From Candidatus Methylomirabilota bacterium (GTDB lineage: Bacteria > Methylomirabilota > Methylomirabilia > Rokubacteriales > CSP1-6): 64,000 nucleotides of DNA. The stretch's first letter is position 1. Each line of letters starts with the position of its first letter. The translations under genes were made by a program, and so were the position numbers. Under the pieces are notes generated by a model, which saw only the letters and a list, made by a program, of their open reading frames with translations, did not search any database and was not told the DNA's origin. Below, piece by piece: positions 26,167 through 34,764 of the stretch. The stretch spans positions 1-64,000 of the forward strand of contig DASYUQ010000116.1 in assembly GCA_036001065.1 (NCBI GenBank), read 5' to 3'.

Positions 26167-27255
26167 GTGAAGATCACGCTGCGCGACCTCAGCAAGCGCT
26201 TCGGCTCGACGGTGGCCGTGGACCGGCTCTCCCTGGAGGTCCGCGAGGGCGAGCTCGTCTCGCTGGTGGGCGGCTCAGGCTGCGGCAAGACCACGACGCT
26301 GCGCATGATCGCGGGATTCGAGGCGCCCGACGCGGGGGAGATCTGGTTCGACGATCGCCCGGTCGTCGGCGTGCCGCCGCGCAAGCGGGGGCTGGGCATC
26401 GTCTTTCAGTCCTACGCCCTCTTCCCGACCATGACGGTGGCCGAGAACATCGCTTTCGGCCTGCGTCTGGCGCGGTGGCCCGAGGCCCGAACCCGCGAGC
26501 GGGTCGGCGAGATGATCGAGCTGACCAAGCTCGGGGGGCTGGAGGCCCGCTACGCCAACCAGCTCTCCGGCGGCCAGCAGCAGCGGGTGGCCCTGGCCCG
26601 GGCGCTGGCCCGCAAGCCCCTGGCTCTCCTGCTGGACGAGCCGCTGTCGGCGCTGGACGCCAAGATCCGGCTGCGGCTGCGCGGCGAGATCCGCAAGATC
26701 CAGCAGGACGTCGGCATCACGACCGTCTACGTCACCCACGACCAGGAAGAGGCGCTGTCCATCGCCGACCGTATCGCGGTGATGCGCGACGGACGGATCG
26801 AGCAGATCGGCCCGCCAGAGGAGATCTACGCGGCGCCGCGCACCGGTTTCGTCGCCGACTTCATCGGCATCTCCAACCTCCTGCCGTGCCGCGTCCGCTC
26901 CGCGGCCCAGGGTGTCCTGGAGTGGGAAGGGGAGCGGCTGCGGGCCCGTCTCCCGGGCCGGACCGACGGCGAGCGGGTGATGCTTTCGGTGCGGCCCGAG
27001 AAGCTTCATCTCCTGGCCGGGGGCGCGACCGGGACCGAGGCCAACCGCCTCCAGGGCGTGGTCGAGGTCATCACGTTCCTGGGGCCGGTCGTGCGCGTGG
27101 AGGTGACGGTCCACGGACGCCCCCTCTGGGTGGACGTCTCCCATGCCGGGGGGCGCGCGCTCGAGCGCAAGAAGCCCGTCACCCTCACCTTCGCCACCGA
27201 CGATGCGGTCGTCCTGGCGCCGTCCGACTCCGGAGGGGATACGATCGCGCGATGA
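26167..27255 (+). CDS. ABC transporter ATP-binding protein with TOBE domain
   Basis: Energising subunit of the importer. 362 residues: Walker A GGSGCGKTT, Q-loop (FQSYALFP), signature LSGGQQQR, Walker B LLLDEP and H-loop VTHDQEEAL, then a C-terminal TOBE regulatory domain (about 245-350) as in the CUT1/Fbp group. GTG start one base after the binding-protein stop. Its stop overlaps the next SDR gene (ATGA). A fully canonical contrast to the ATPase at 57717. Confidence 0.95.
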   Translation: MKITLRDLSKRFGSTVAVDRLSLEVREGELVSLVGGSGCGKTTTLRMIAGFEAPDAGEIWFDDRPVVGVPPRKRGLGIVFQSYALFPTMTVAENIAFGLRLARWPEARTRERVGEMIELTKLGGLEARYANQLSGGQQQRVALARALARKPLALLLDEPLSALDAKIRLRLRGEIRKIQQDVGITTVYVTHDQEEALSIADRIAVMRDGRIEQIGPPEEIYAAPRTGFVADFIGISNLLPCRVRSAAQGVLEWEGERLRARLPGRTDGERVMLSVRPEKLHLLAGGATGTEANRLQGVVEVITFLGPVVRVEVTVHGRPLWVDVSHAGGRALERKKPVTLTFATDDAVVLAPSDSGGDTIAR

Positions 27256-27989
27256 CGCTTGAAGGACGCACCGCTCTGGTCACCGGCGCCGCCCGCGGCA
27301 TCGGGCTCGCCGTCACCGAACGTCTCCTGCGCGAGGGCGCGCGGGTCGCTCTCGTGGACCGCGACGTCGAGGCCGTGAAGGCCGCCACGACCCGACTGGG
27401 GCCCGGGGCCACCGCGATCGTGGCCGACGTCACCGTCACCGCCGACGTGGAGCGGGCCGTCCACGCCCCCGTCGAGCGCTGGGGCCGCCTGGACATCGTC
27501 GTCAACAACGCCGGGATCACCGGGCGGTCGTACCCCATCTGGGAGCTGAGCGACGACGACTGGCACCAGGTCATCGCCTGCGACCTCACCAGCGTCTTCC
27601 TCGTCTGTCGGGCGGCCATCCGGCTGATGCTGGCCACGGGCGGCGGCCGCATCGTCAACGTCGCGTCGATCGCCGGCAAGGAGGGCAACCCCACGCTGGT
27701 GCCCTACTCGGCGGCCAAGGCGGGCGTCATCGGCCTCACCAAGGCGCTGGCCAAGGAAGTGGCCACCAGGGGAATCTACGTGAACGCGGTGGCGCCGGCG
27801 GTGATCGGCACCGAGCTGCTCACGCAGATGACGAAGGAGACGGTGGATATGTTGATCGCCAAGATCCCGATGGGGCGGGTCGGCCGGCCCGAGGAGGTGG
27901 CGGCGCTGGTGGCCTGGCTCGCCTCCGACGAATGCTCGTTTTCGACGGGCGCCGTCTACGACCTCTCGGGGGGTCGCGCCACCTACTAG
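27252..27989 (+). CDS. SDR family oxidoreductase
   Basis: A 245-residue short-chain dehydrogenase: TGAARGIG loop, NNAG, VASIAG Ser, YSAAKAG Tyr-Lys. Coupled to the ABC ATPase gene, so it probably acts on the imported compound or a derivative together with the SDR at 22678. Substrate unknown. Confidence 0.9.
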   Translation: MTLEGRTALVTGAARGIGLAVTERLLREGARVALVDRDVEAVKAATTRLGPGATAIVADVTVTADVERAVHAPVERWGRLDIVVNNAGITGRSYPIWELSDDDWHQVIACDLTSVFLVCRAAIRLMLATGGGRIVNVASIAGKEGNPTLVPYSAAKAGVIGLTKALAKEVATRGIYVNAVAPAVIGTELLTQMTKETVDMLIAKIPMGRVGRPEEVAALVAWLASDECSFSTGAVYDLSGGRATY

Positions 27990-27990
27990 C

Positions 27991-28494
27991 ATGGGCCGAC
28001 TCACCGTGGCCCGGGTGCGGCTCTACCTCGCCGGTCCGCTGGGATTCTCCGAGGCCGGGCGCGCCTTCTATCACGGCCGGCTCCTGCCCCTCGTCGAAGG
28101 GCTCGGCTACGACGTCATCGACCCGTGGGCCCTTACCGATCCGCAGAGGCTCGAGGCGGTGCGCAGCATCCCGGACGGCCCCGAGCGGCGCGCGGCCTGG
28201 CGGCGGCTCAATCACGAGATCGGCGAGACCAACCGCCGCGCCATCGAGCAGGCGGACGGCGTGCTGGCCGTGCTGGACGGGCCTGACGTGGACAGCGGCA
28301 CCGCGGCGGAGATCGGCTTCGCGTTCGCCCAGAGCAAGCCGATCGTCGGCTACCGGGGCGACGTCCGAATCACCGCCGACAACGAGGGCGCCCTCGTCAA
28401 TCTCCAGGTCGAGTACTTTATCCTCGCTGGCGGCGGCGCCATCGTGACGGGGCTCGACGAGCTGGAGAGCGCGCTCCGGAGCATCTTCGGCTGA
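27991..28494 (+). CDS. Nucleoside 2-deoxyribosyltransferase-like protein
   Basis: A 167-residue protein with the family start RLYLAGPLGFSEAGRAFY, a nucleotide-fold strand VLAVLDGPDVDSGTAAEIGFAFA whose DG-x-D-x-G-x-x-x-E holds the catalytic glutamate, and a final VNLQVEYFI. It would cleave or transfer the deoxyribose of nucleosides in salvage. One base after the SDR gene. Confidence 0.85.
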   Translation: MGRLTVARVRLYLAGPLGFSEAGRAFYHGRLLPLVEGLGYDVIDPWALTDPQRLEAVRSIPDGPERRAAWRRLNHEIGETNRRAIEQADGVLAVLDGPDVDSGTAAEIGFAFAQSKPIVGYRGDVRITADNEGALVNLQVEYFILAGGGAIVTGLDELESALRSIFG

Positions 28495-28515
28495 GGGAGC
28501 ACGCTCCGGCGGCCA

Positions 28516-29052
28516 TCACGGGCGGTGGCCGGCGGCGTACTGGAGCAGCGTCACCTTGGAGACCGATTCTGTGATCGCGCCCTCCAGCGCCATGCGGACG
28601 GCCTCGTCGAGCGCCACGATCCGGCGCTCCATGAACTCGTCGTCGTCGGCGGGCAGCGGATCGGGCGTGAGGCCCCAGGCCGCATAGCAGTAGGCGATCT
28701 CGTCGAGATAGGCGTTCGACGGATAGAAGCGGGTGAGGAAGACGCAACGCTCGGCGCGGTAGCCGCCCTCCTCGCGCAGCTCGCGCTGGGCGGCGGCGAG
28801 GGGATCTTCCCCGGGCCGAGCGCCGCCTCCCGGCAGCTCCCAGGAGTGCTCCCGCTGCAGGTGGCGGTACTGGCGGACGAGGAGCACACGCCGGTCGTCC
28901 ACGAAGGGCAGGACGCCCACGGTGATCCCCACCGCCAGCACGGGATAGACGGCCTGGCGTCCGTCGGGCAACCGCCAGACGTCCTCGCGCAGTGTGAGAT
29001 GCCCGCGCGTGTAGCGCGGGGACGAGGCCAGGTAAGTCCACGGCCCGTTCAT
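28516..29052 (-). CDS. NUDIX hydrolase
   Basis: A 178-residue pyrophosphohydrolase. The Nudix box GX5EX7REUXEEXGU is complete (GARPGEDPLAAAQREL then REEGG). The VVRQYRHLQREHSWELPGGG type context (here LLVRQYRHLQ) is that of ADP-ribose pyrophosphatases. The start at 29052 was preferred over 29073. Convergent with the deoxyribosyltransferase; both could serve nucleotide-sugar salvage. Confidence 0.9.
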   Translation of the reverse strand: MNGPWTYLASSPRYTRGHLTLREDVWRLPDGRQAVYPVLAVGITVGVLPFVDDRRVLLVRQYRHLQREHSWELPGGGARPGEDPLAAAQRELREEGGYRAERCVFLTRFYPSNAYLDEIAYCYAAWGLTPDPLPADDDEFMERRIVALDEAVRMALEGAITESVSKVTLLQYAAGHRP

Positions 29053-29097
29053 CGCGCGCAGTATAGCCCACACTCCATCGACCTCCCGCGGCCGGCG

Positions 29098-29126
29098 TTG
29101 ACACCCGCAAGGGCGGGTCCTATCGT
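29098..29126 (+). promoter_or_regulatory. Sigma-70-type promoter with palindromic spacer
   Basis: TTGACA (29098-29103), a 17-base spacer and TATCGT (29121-29126), upstream of the ATG at 29139. The spacer itself is a perfect hairpin acccgc-aagg-gcgggt, which could be an operator. Starts the run of genes to 33762. Confidence 0.5.
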
Positions 29127-29138
29127 AGGGGGCACGTC

Positions 29139-29369
29139 ATGCCCCGAGAGCCCCACGTGGACGCGCTGATGAAAAAGCTGCTCCGAACGATCGAGGTCTC
29201 GCTGGCCGCCGCGGACGCGGCCCGCGATGCGGTGCAGGAGATCATCAAGCGCGGCGCCGATACGGGGATCTTCTTCGCGGGCGCCAAGGGCCGCGGCAAC
29301 CCTTCGCCCGAGCTGACGGCGCAAGACAAGGAGTTCCTCCGCGCGGTGTCCATCCGGCCCGATCGCTGA
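29139..29369 (+). CDS. Small alpha-helical hypothetical protein
   Basis: A 76-residue protein, mostly helical: KKLLRTIEVSLAAADAARDAV and QEIIKRGADTG, then a conserved-looking GAKGRGNPSPELTAQDKEFL. No family recognised. First gene after the promoter at 29098; next gene starts six bases later. Probably real because of that context and normal codon use. Confidence 0.6.
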   Translation: MPREPHVDALMKKLLRTIEVSLAAADAARDAVQEIIKRGADTGIFFAGAKGRGNPSPELTAQDKEFLRAVSIRPDR

Positions 29370-29374
29370 GCGCG

Positions 29375-29620
29375 ATGAGGATCGCCCTGCTCCTCCTGTG
29401 GGTGCTGGTGGCGACCGCCCTCCTGTTGCCGCTGCTGCGGCGCGCCCTGGCCCCGCCCCGGCACCGGCCAGCCGCGCTGCGGGACGAGCTGGTCAAGGAT
29501 CCCGTCTGCCAGACCTACGTGGTGCGCTCGCGCGCCGTGCGCGCGCTGGCCCGGGGTGAGCCCGTCTATTTCTGCAGCGACGACTGCGCCCGCCGGTACG
29601 CGGCCCAGCTCGGAGGATGA
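29375..29620 (+). CDS. Membrane-anchored YHS/TRASH-like metal-binding small protein
   Basis: An 81-residue protein: one N-terminal helix (LLLLWVLVATALLLPLL) then DELVKDPVCQTYVV and PVYFCSDDCARRY. The three cysteines in CQTY...FCSDDC are the layout of YHS/TRASH-type metal-binding domains, seen in small anchored proteins of the PP0621 type. Ends in an ATGA overlap with the methyltransferase gene. Confidence 0.7.
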   Translation: MRIALLLLWVLVATALLLPLLRRALAPPRHRPAALRDELVKDPVCQTYVVRSRAVRALARGEPVYFCSDDCARRYAAQLGG

Positions 29621-30468
29621 GGGCGCTCCACCCGGATCCCTATCGCGACGTCGACGCCCAGCCCGATCCCACCCGCTTCGCCGAGTCGCTGGAGGAGCGC
29701 GGGCGCACGCCGAGCCAGGTCCGGCTGCGCCAGCGGTTCCTCCGCTTCATGCCCGTCCGCTCCGGCGACGCCGTGCTGGAGGTCGGCTGCGGCACCGGGG
29801 TTGTCCTGCGCGACCTGGCGGCGCGCGTCGGTGTCCGCGGCCGCGTCGCCGGCGTGGATCAGAGCCGATGGCTCGTGCGCGCCGCCACCGGCATCCTGCG
29901 CCGCCATCCGCTCCGCCGCCGGATCGCCCTGCGCGTCGCCGCCGGCGGGCGGCTGCCGTTCGCGGCGGGGCGTTTCGACGCGACGCTGGCGGTGACGGTG
30001 CTGCTGCACGTGGCCCAGCCGCTCCCGGTCGTGAAGGAGATGGCGCGGGTCACCCGGCCGGGCGGCCTCGTCGCCGTGCAGGACCAGGACTTCGGCACGG
30101 TCGCGGTGACCCATCCCGATCGCGCCCTCACCGAGCGGATCATGGCCGGCGTCGCCGCCCGCCTGTACGAGGAGCCGTGGAGCGGTCGGCGGCTGCCCGG
30201 GCTCCTGCGCGCGGCCGGCCTGGGGCGGGTGCGGCTCCTGACCGACGTGTACCAGGACACCACGCTGGAGCCGTACACGAAATCGTTCCTGGAGCGGCGC
30301 GGGGAGAACGCCGTGCGGTTCGGCATCGTGGACGAGCGGACGGCCCAGGGCTGGCTGGACGGGCTCACCGCTCTGGTCGCCCAGGAGGCCTTCGTGCTCA
30401 CGATGAATTACTACGGCGCCGTCGGCACAAAGCCGCCCGCCTCCCGCAACCGCCGACGTCCCCGATGA
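29617..30468 (+). CDS. Class I SAM-dependent methyltransferase
   Basis: A 283-residue enzyme with motif I VLEVGCGTGVVL (residues 53-64), a motif II acidic D/Q strand (VAGVDQSRW) and the post-I MARVTRPGGLVAVQDQDFG region typical of the ubiE/COQ5-like small-molecule methyltransferases. Substrate unknown. Coupled to genes on both sides by overlaps. Confidence 0.85.
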   Translation: MRALHPDPYRDVDAQPDPTRFAESLEERGRTPSQVRLRQRFLRFMPVRSGDAVLEVGCGTGVVLRDLAARVGVRGRVAGVDQSRWLVRAATGILRRHPLRRRIALRVAAGGRLPFAAGRFDATLAVTVLLHVAQPLPVVKEMARVTRPGGLVAVQDQDFGTVAVTHPDRALTERIMAGVAARLYEEPWSGRRLPGLLRAAGLGRVRLLTDVYQDTTLEPYTKSFLERRGENAVRFGIVDERTAQGWLDGLTALVAQEAFVLTMNYYGAVGTKPPASRNRRRPR

Positions 30469-31967
30469 AGAAGAGGCCGCGCCAGGGCCCTGACGATCAT
30501 CCGGGCGGGGGCCTCTGGCCGCGCGTGTGGCCGCTGCTGGTGGCGTTCCTCTCGGGATGGGTCATCATGATGCTCGAGATCCTCGGCGGCCGGGTCCTGG
30601 CGCCCTACTTCGGCTACTCCGTCTACCAGTGGGGGGCGCTCATCGGCGTGGTGATGGCCGCGCTGGCCGGTGGCTACTTCCTGGGCGGCCGGGTCGGTGA
30701 CACGCCCTACGCGCTCCGCTTCCTCCTCGGCGCGCTCGTCGTCTCCAGCCTCTACGTCTTCCTGGTGCCGCCGCTGGGGACCTCGCTGCTGCCGTACGTT
30801 CGCCGCTACGGTCCGGCGTGGGGCGCGGTCGTCGGCAGCGCCGTCCTCCTGGGGCTGCCCTCGGTGCTGCTGGCCGTGGTCTCGCCCATCGTCGTGCGGT
30901 TGACGCTGACGACCCGGATCGCCGACACCGCCGGGCGCGTGTACGCCGTGTCGACGCTGGGGAGCATCGCCGGCACGTTCTTCACCGCCTTCTACGCCAT
31001 TCCGGTGCTGGGCACGCGCGCCAGTCACTACGTCGCCGGCACGCTGCTGGCGCTGGCGGGAGTGACCCTGGCGGTCGCCTGGCGGCGGTTCGGCTACGGC
31101 GTGGCGGCGGCGCTCCTGCTGGTGTCCTGGGCCCTGCCGGCCCCGCCGCCGGCGCCGGGGATCATCTTCGAGGACGAGTCCATCCACAACATCATCCAGG
31201 TGGTGGACCAGCCGGCGGCCCGTTACCTCTACCTCAACTACCAGGACGGTCCCCAGACCGTCATGCTGAAGGATTCGGTGCTGGTGGGGAGCTACTACGA
31301 CTACTTCCTCCTGGGGCCGCTCATGAACGGCGGCCGGAAGGTGCTCTTCCTGGGCGCCGCCGGCGGCACGTCGGTGAAGCAGCTCGTCACCGTCTACCCC
31401 GATGTCGAAGTGGTCGGCGTCGAGCTCGACGGCAAAGTCATCGAGGTGGCCAAGAAGTTCTTCGGCCTGGACGGCCACCCCCGGGTCCGCCTCGTCGAGC
31501 AGGACGCGCGCTTCTACCTGGAATCCGCGCGCGAGCGCTACGACGTGATCGACATCGACCTCTACGTCACCGGCCACGTCCCCTTCTTCTGCACGACCCG
31601 CGAGTTCTTCCAGCTCGCCAAGGACCGGCTGACCGAGCGCGGGCTCGTCATGATGAACGTGCTGTCGATCCAGGCCGGCGACGATCTGATCGCGCCCTTC
31701 GTCCGCACCGTGCAGTCGGTGTTCCCGAGCGTCTTTCTCATCGGGAACGGGAACTTCATCCTCATCGCCAGCAAGGCGCCCGTGGAGGAGGCGGGCCTGC
31801 GGCGCCTGCTGGAGACGGCGCCCGCGCCGGCCACGGCCCGGGAGGTCGCGAATCGAGCGGTGGCGAGCTTTCGCGCCGCGGTGGCCGGCCCCGAGTGGCC
31901 GATCTTCACGGACGACCGGAACGACGTGGAGTTCCGGACCTTCAAGATGTTCTACGGCCAGTACTGA
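30465..31967 (+). CDS. Spermidine-synthase-like domain fused to a multi-helix membrane domain
   Basis: A 500-residue protein: residues ~20-225 are seven or eight membrane helices (SGWVIMMLEILGGRVLAPYFG is the typical start of this family); residues ~235-500 are a cytosolic spermidine-synthase-like Rossmann domain (FLGAAGGTSVKQL, VVGVELDGKVIEVAKKFF, YDVIDIDLY). Known as fused-MFS/spermidine synthase; its reaction is not established. The ATG overlaps the methyltransferase stop; the longer open frame upstream is spurious. Confidence 0.85.
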   Translation: MKKRPRQGPDDHPGGGLWPRVWPLLVAFLSGWVIMMLEILGGRVLAPYFGYSVYQWGALIGVVMAALAGGYFLGGRVGDTPYALRFLLGALVVSSLYVFLVPPLGTSLLPYVRRYGPAWGAVVGSAVLLGLPSVLLAVVSPIVVRLTLTTRIADTAGRVYAVSTLGSIAGTFFTAFYAIPVLGTRASHYVAGTLLALAGVTLAVAWRRFGYGVAAALLLVSWALPAPPPAPGIIFEDESIHNIIQVVDQPAARYLYLNYQDGPQTVMLKDSVLVGSYYDYFLLGPLMNGGRKVLFLGAAGGTSVKQLVTVYPDVEVVGVELDGKVIEVAKKFFGLDGHPRVRLVEQDARFYLESARERYDVIDIDLYVTGHVPFFCTTREFFQLAKDRLTERGLVMMNVLSIQAGDDLIAPFVRTVQSVFPSVFLIGNGNFILIASKAPVEEAGLRRLLETAPAPATAREVANRAVASFRAAVAGPEWPIFTDDRNDVEFRTFKMFYGQY

Positions 31968-31968
31968 C

Positions 31969-32844
31969 GTGACGCCGCGGCGCGCGCGGATCGTGGGCGG
32001 CCTGTTGCTCGCCGCCACGCTGACGGGGCCGGGCGCCGCCGGGAGCGACGTCCGGGCGGCCGGCGCCTCCGAGCGGGAGACCCTGGTCTACGAGACCCGC
32101 TCCGAGTTCTCGCACATCCGGATTCGTGATCGGGGCTCCCGCCGGAGCCTCTACTTCATCCGGGACAGCGGTGAAGAGGTCCTGGAGACCTCCATCGACC
32201 TCGGCGCCCCCTACCTGCTCCAGGTCGCGTACACGCGGCTGATGTTCATGAGCTTCCTCTACCGGCCCCAGCCGGGGGCGTGCCTCGTCGTCGGTCTGGG
32301 GGGCGGCGCGATGGTGCGCTTTCTCAACCACTTCTTCGCCGAGGTGCGTGTGGACGTCGTGGACATCGATCCGGTGATCGTCGCCGTCGCCGAGAAGTAC
32401 TTCGGGACCGGCCCCCGCCCGGGCACGCGGATCTTCGTCGAGGACGGCTTCGAGTACCTGCGGCGGACGAGCGAGCGCTACGACGTCATCTATATGGACG
32501 CGTTCCTCAAGCCCGGGGCCGGGACCGACGCGACGGGCGTCCCCCTGCGGCTCAAGACGATCGAGTTCTTCCGGAGCCTCCAGCGCCGTCTGCAACCCGG
32601 TGGCCTCGTCGTCTTCAACGTCAACGCCAGCCACGAGACCGAGACCGACATCGCCAACATCCAGGCCGCCTTCCCCAGCGTGGACGTCTTCCGCGTCCCG
32701 GGGACGGGGACGATCGTGGTCGTCGGGTCGATCGCCGAGAGCAAGCCGAGCGACCGCGAGCTTCGCGAGCGCGCCCGGGCCCTCGACCGCCGGCGCGACC
32801 ATGGCTTTTCCTTCGAGCGCCTGGTGGAGTACCGTGGCCCCTGA
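31969..32844 (+). CDS. Spermidine-synthase-like protein with N-terminal signal-like sequence
   Basis: A 291-residue GTG-started protein, second spermidine-synthase-like domain in a row: GLGGGAMVRFLN (nucleotide loop), VDVVDIDPVIVAVAEKYF, VEDGFEYLRR, YDVIYMDAF. Residues 1-30 (RIVGGLLLAATLTGPGAAG) look like a secretion signal, which is odd for a SAM-type fold, as the cofactor is cytosolic. It may be anchored or the N-terminus may be mis-set, but no alternative in-frame start fits better. It may pair with the membrane homologue before it. Confidence 0.8.
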   Translation: MTPRRARIVGGLLLAATLTGPGAAGSDVRAAGASERETLVYETRSEFSHIRIRDRGSRRSLYFIRDSGEEVLETSIDLGAPYLLQVAYTRLMFMSFLYRPQPGACLVVGLGGGAMVRFLNHFFAEVRVDVVDIDPVIVAVAEKYFGTGPRPGTRIFVEDGFEYLRRTSERYDVIYMDAFLKPGAGTDATGVPLRLKTIEFFRSLQRRLQPGGLVVFNVNASHETETDIANIQAAFPSVDVFRVPGTGTIVVVGSIAESKPSDRELRERARALDRRRDHGFSFERLVEYRGP

Positions 32845-32847
32845 CCC

Positions 32848-33762
32848 ATGAGACCCGCGCGCGTCCGGCTGGGGTCGCTGGTCGCCGTCGTCCTCGGCCT
32901 GGCCTTCGGGGCGGAGGCCGCCTCGTCGATCGACGCCGGCCGCGCCTGGCGCGACCTCGAAAGGATCGTGGGCTTCGGACCGCGGCCGTCGGGGTCGGCC
33001 GCGCTCGACCGCACGCGGGAGTACATCGTGGGGGAGCTCAGAAAGGTCGGCGTCCGCGTCCGGACCCAGTCGTTCGTCGCGCCCACGGCCCTGGGGCCCG
33101 TCCGCATGGCCAACCTCATCGCCGAAATTCCGGGCCGGCGGGCGGAGGCGATCCTGTTGGGTGGGCACTACGACACGAAGTACTATCCCAACCTGCGCTT
33201 CGTCGGCGCCAACGACGGGGGATCGAGCACCGCCCTGCTCCTCGAGCTGGCCCGTAGCCTGGCCGGCGTCCCCCGCGAGTACACGGTCTGGGTCGCCTTC
33301 CTCGACGGCGAGGAGGACCGCGATCCCCTGTTCAACCGGGCCGGGCTGCACGGCTCCCGCCACCTGGTCCAAGAGCTCGCCAGGACCGGCGAGCTGAGGC
33401 GCCTGCGGGCGGCGATCGTGGTCGACATGATCGGCGACCGCGACCTGGACATCCGCCAGGACGCCGGCTCGGCCCCCTGGCTGAACGATCTCCTGTGGAC
33501 GGCGGCGCGGCGCCTGGGGTACGGACGTCATTTTCTCGATGACCGGATCGCCATGGAGGACGACCACGTGCCCTTTCTTCAGGCCGGCGTCGCGGCGACG
33601 CTCCTGATCGACTACACCTACGGCCGCACCGCCGACGGGCGTGGCTTCTGGCACACCCCGGAAGATACGCTGGACAAGCTCTCCCCGCGAAGCCTCCAGG
33701 TCGTCGGCGACGTGCTCCTGGGCGCGTTGCCGGAGATCGAGGCGGCGCTCCGACGGCGGTGA
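32848..33762 (+). CDS. Exported M28-family peptidase / glutaminyl cyclase-like protein
   Basis: A 304-residue protein with a signal peptide (cleavage near AEAASS). Zinc-site blocks: GGHYDTK, GANDGGSS (Asp ligand), DGEED (catalytic Glu), VDMIGD, EDDHVPFL and FWHTPEDTLDKLS (His ligand). Order and spacing are those of the M28 family and of bacterial/animal-type glutaminyl-peptide cyclotransferases, which share DDHxPF. Which activity applies cannot be decided here. Confidence 0.88.
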   Translation: MRPARVRLGSLVAVVLGLAFGAEAASSIDAGRAWRDLERIVGFGPRPSGSAALDRTREYIVGELRKVGVRVRTQSFVAPTALGPVRMANLIAEIPGRRAEAILLGGHYDTKYYPNLRFVGANDGGSSTALLLELARSLAGVPREYTVWVAFLDGEEDRDPLFNRAGLHGSRHLVQELARTGELRRLRAAIVVDMIGDRDLDIRQDAGSAPWLNDLLWTAARRLGYGRHFLDDRIAMEDDHVPFLQAGVAATLLIDYTYGRTADGRGFWHTPEDTLDKLSPRSLQVVGDVLLGALPEIEAALRRR

Positions 33763-33846
33763 GCGGCGGGCGCAGGAGGGCACTCGCACGCGACCGCCCT
33801 TGCCAAGAGATTCCGCGACGAGGTGGACAAGGGGTAGAATCGCGCC

Positions 33847-34389
33847 ATGCCCCGAGTGAGGGAGATCGAGGACCCCGGCGACGACCCCGTCCTCAGCGAC
33901 GTCTTCGCCAAGGAGCGCGAGACCGTCGGGTTCCTCCTGAATACCACGAAGGTCCAGGCCCACCGGCCGGGCATCATGAAGGCCGCCAAGCAGCTCGCCG
34001 CCGCCGTGGACAAATCCGGCCTGCTCGGCCCCGAGCTGCTGGCGCTGGTCTACCTGCGTGTCGCGCTGATCAACGGCTGTCCCTTCTGAATTGACATCAA
34101 CGCATCCCGGGGGATGCGGGCGGGGGCGTCGGAGGACAAGGTGCGCCAGGTCGGTCGGGCGGCCGAGAGCGATCTCTTCTCCGACAGGGAACGGGTTGCC
34201 CTCGAGTACGCCGAGGCGATGACGGTCACGGGCCAGAAGGTGACCGACGAGCTGTTCGAGCGGGTCGGCCGGCAGTTCGCGGAGCCGGAGATCGTGGAGC
34301 TGACCGCCGCCGTGGCGCTCGAGAACTTCCGCAGCAAGTTCAACACGGCCCTGGGCATCGAAGCCCAGGGCTTCTGCGTGCTCGGGTAG
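33847..34389 (+). CDS. AhpD-like/carboxymuconolactone decarboxylase-family protein, probable selenoprotein (in-frame UGA)
   Basis: A 180-codon gene read through UGA at 34087-34089. Codons 1-80 end in INGCPF; the UGA occupies residue 81, where family members have the second Cys of the CXXC redox motif (NGCPFC-IDIN). The same frame then continues for 99 codons of convincing AhpD-like helices (RERVALEYAEAMT, VELTAAVALENFRSKFN) to a TAG. A perfect hairpin begins 12 bases after the UGA, where bacterial SECIS elements lie. AhpD-like selenoproteins with CXXU are known. A plain Cys-to-stop mutation or a read error is the alternative. Start of the island: its 3' end is the repeated att-like sequence. 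Confidence 0.75.
34101..34118 (+). promoter_or_regulatory. Candidate bacterial SECIS hairpin
   Basis: Perfect inverted repeat cgcatccc-gg-gggatgcg starting 12 bases after the in-frame UGA. Folded with a realistic loop (cgcatc / gatgcg closing ccgggg), the apical loop is about 18 bases from the UGA and contains unpaired G, consistent with the general bacterial SECIS model. Confidence 0.6.
34326..34389 (+). repeat. Island attachment-site repeat, copy 1 (3' end of the AhpD-like gene)
   Basis: The last 21 codons of the AhpD-like gene (cttccgcagcaagttcaac and on, encoding FRSKFNTALGIEAQGFCVLG and the stop). The same sequence recurs at 46329-46392 and 49333-49384 with few changes, and in diverged form at 56388-56450. 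As this copy completes an intact gene it is the likely attL. Confidence 0.75.
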
Positions 34390-34417
34390 TTAGCCCGCAT
34401 TCTGCCCCGTCGCGCTG

Positions 34418-34477
34418 GCCAACCTGACCGGGCTCGGTTGCGCCTGGGTTGGCCGCTCGGCAGCTAGGTCGTTAGGC
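34418..34477 (+). other. Weak attC-like site
   Basis: gccaac (34418-34423) and gttaggc (34471-34477) enclose about 60 bases with partly matching inner arms (ctgacc / taggtc). An alternative hairpin ggccaacc/ggttggcc lies inside. The 17-mer cggttgcgcctgggttg here also occurs at about 46238, near att copy 2. Suggestive only. Confidence 0.3.
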
Positions 34478-34764
34478 GGGTAGCACGATGGCGCAACCGA
34501 CTCAAACCAAACCGGCTCGCGGTTGACGTGTATGGGTTCGTTCGGCGCGCCGCTCTTTTTTATGTGGGCAACACCGAAAATGCGGTTCTGGGGATGGGGA
34601 GCCATGGAGGCAGGCTGGGTACCGTGGGCCCACTTGGTCTTAGTCCTGGTCGCCCTCTACCTGGGGAAGACGTGATCACAGTGAGCGTGGCGCCCGCCTC
34701 AGGGATCGAAGCTGGCATCTGGACGGTAGCGTTGCCGATCGACCCCGAGTCATAATGGCCAGGA

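Noticed and set aside
23832-26399. 855-codon minus-strand frame across the ABC permease and binding protein
   Set aside because: Antisense shadow; product is arginine/glutamate/histidine-rich with no domain.
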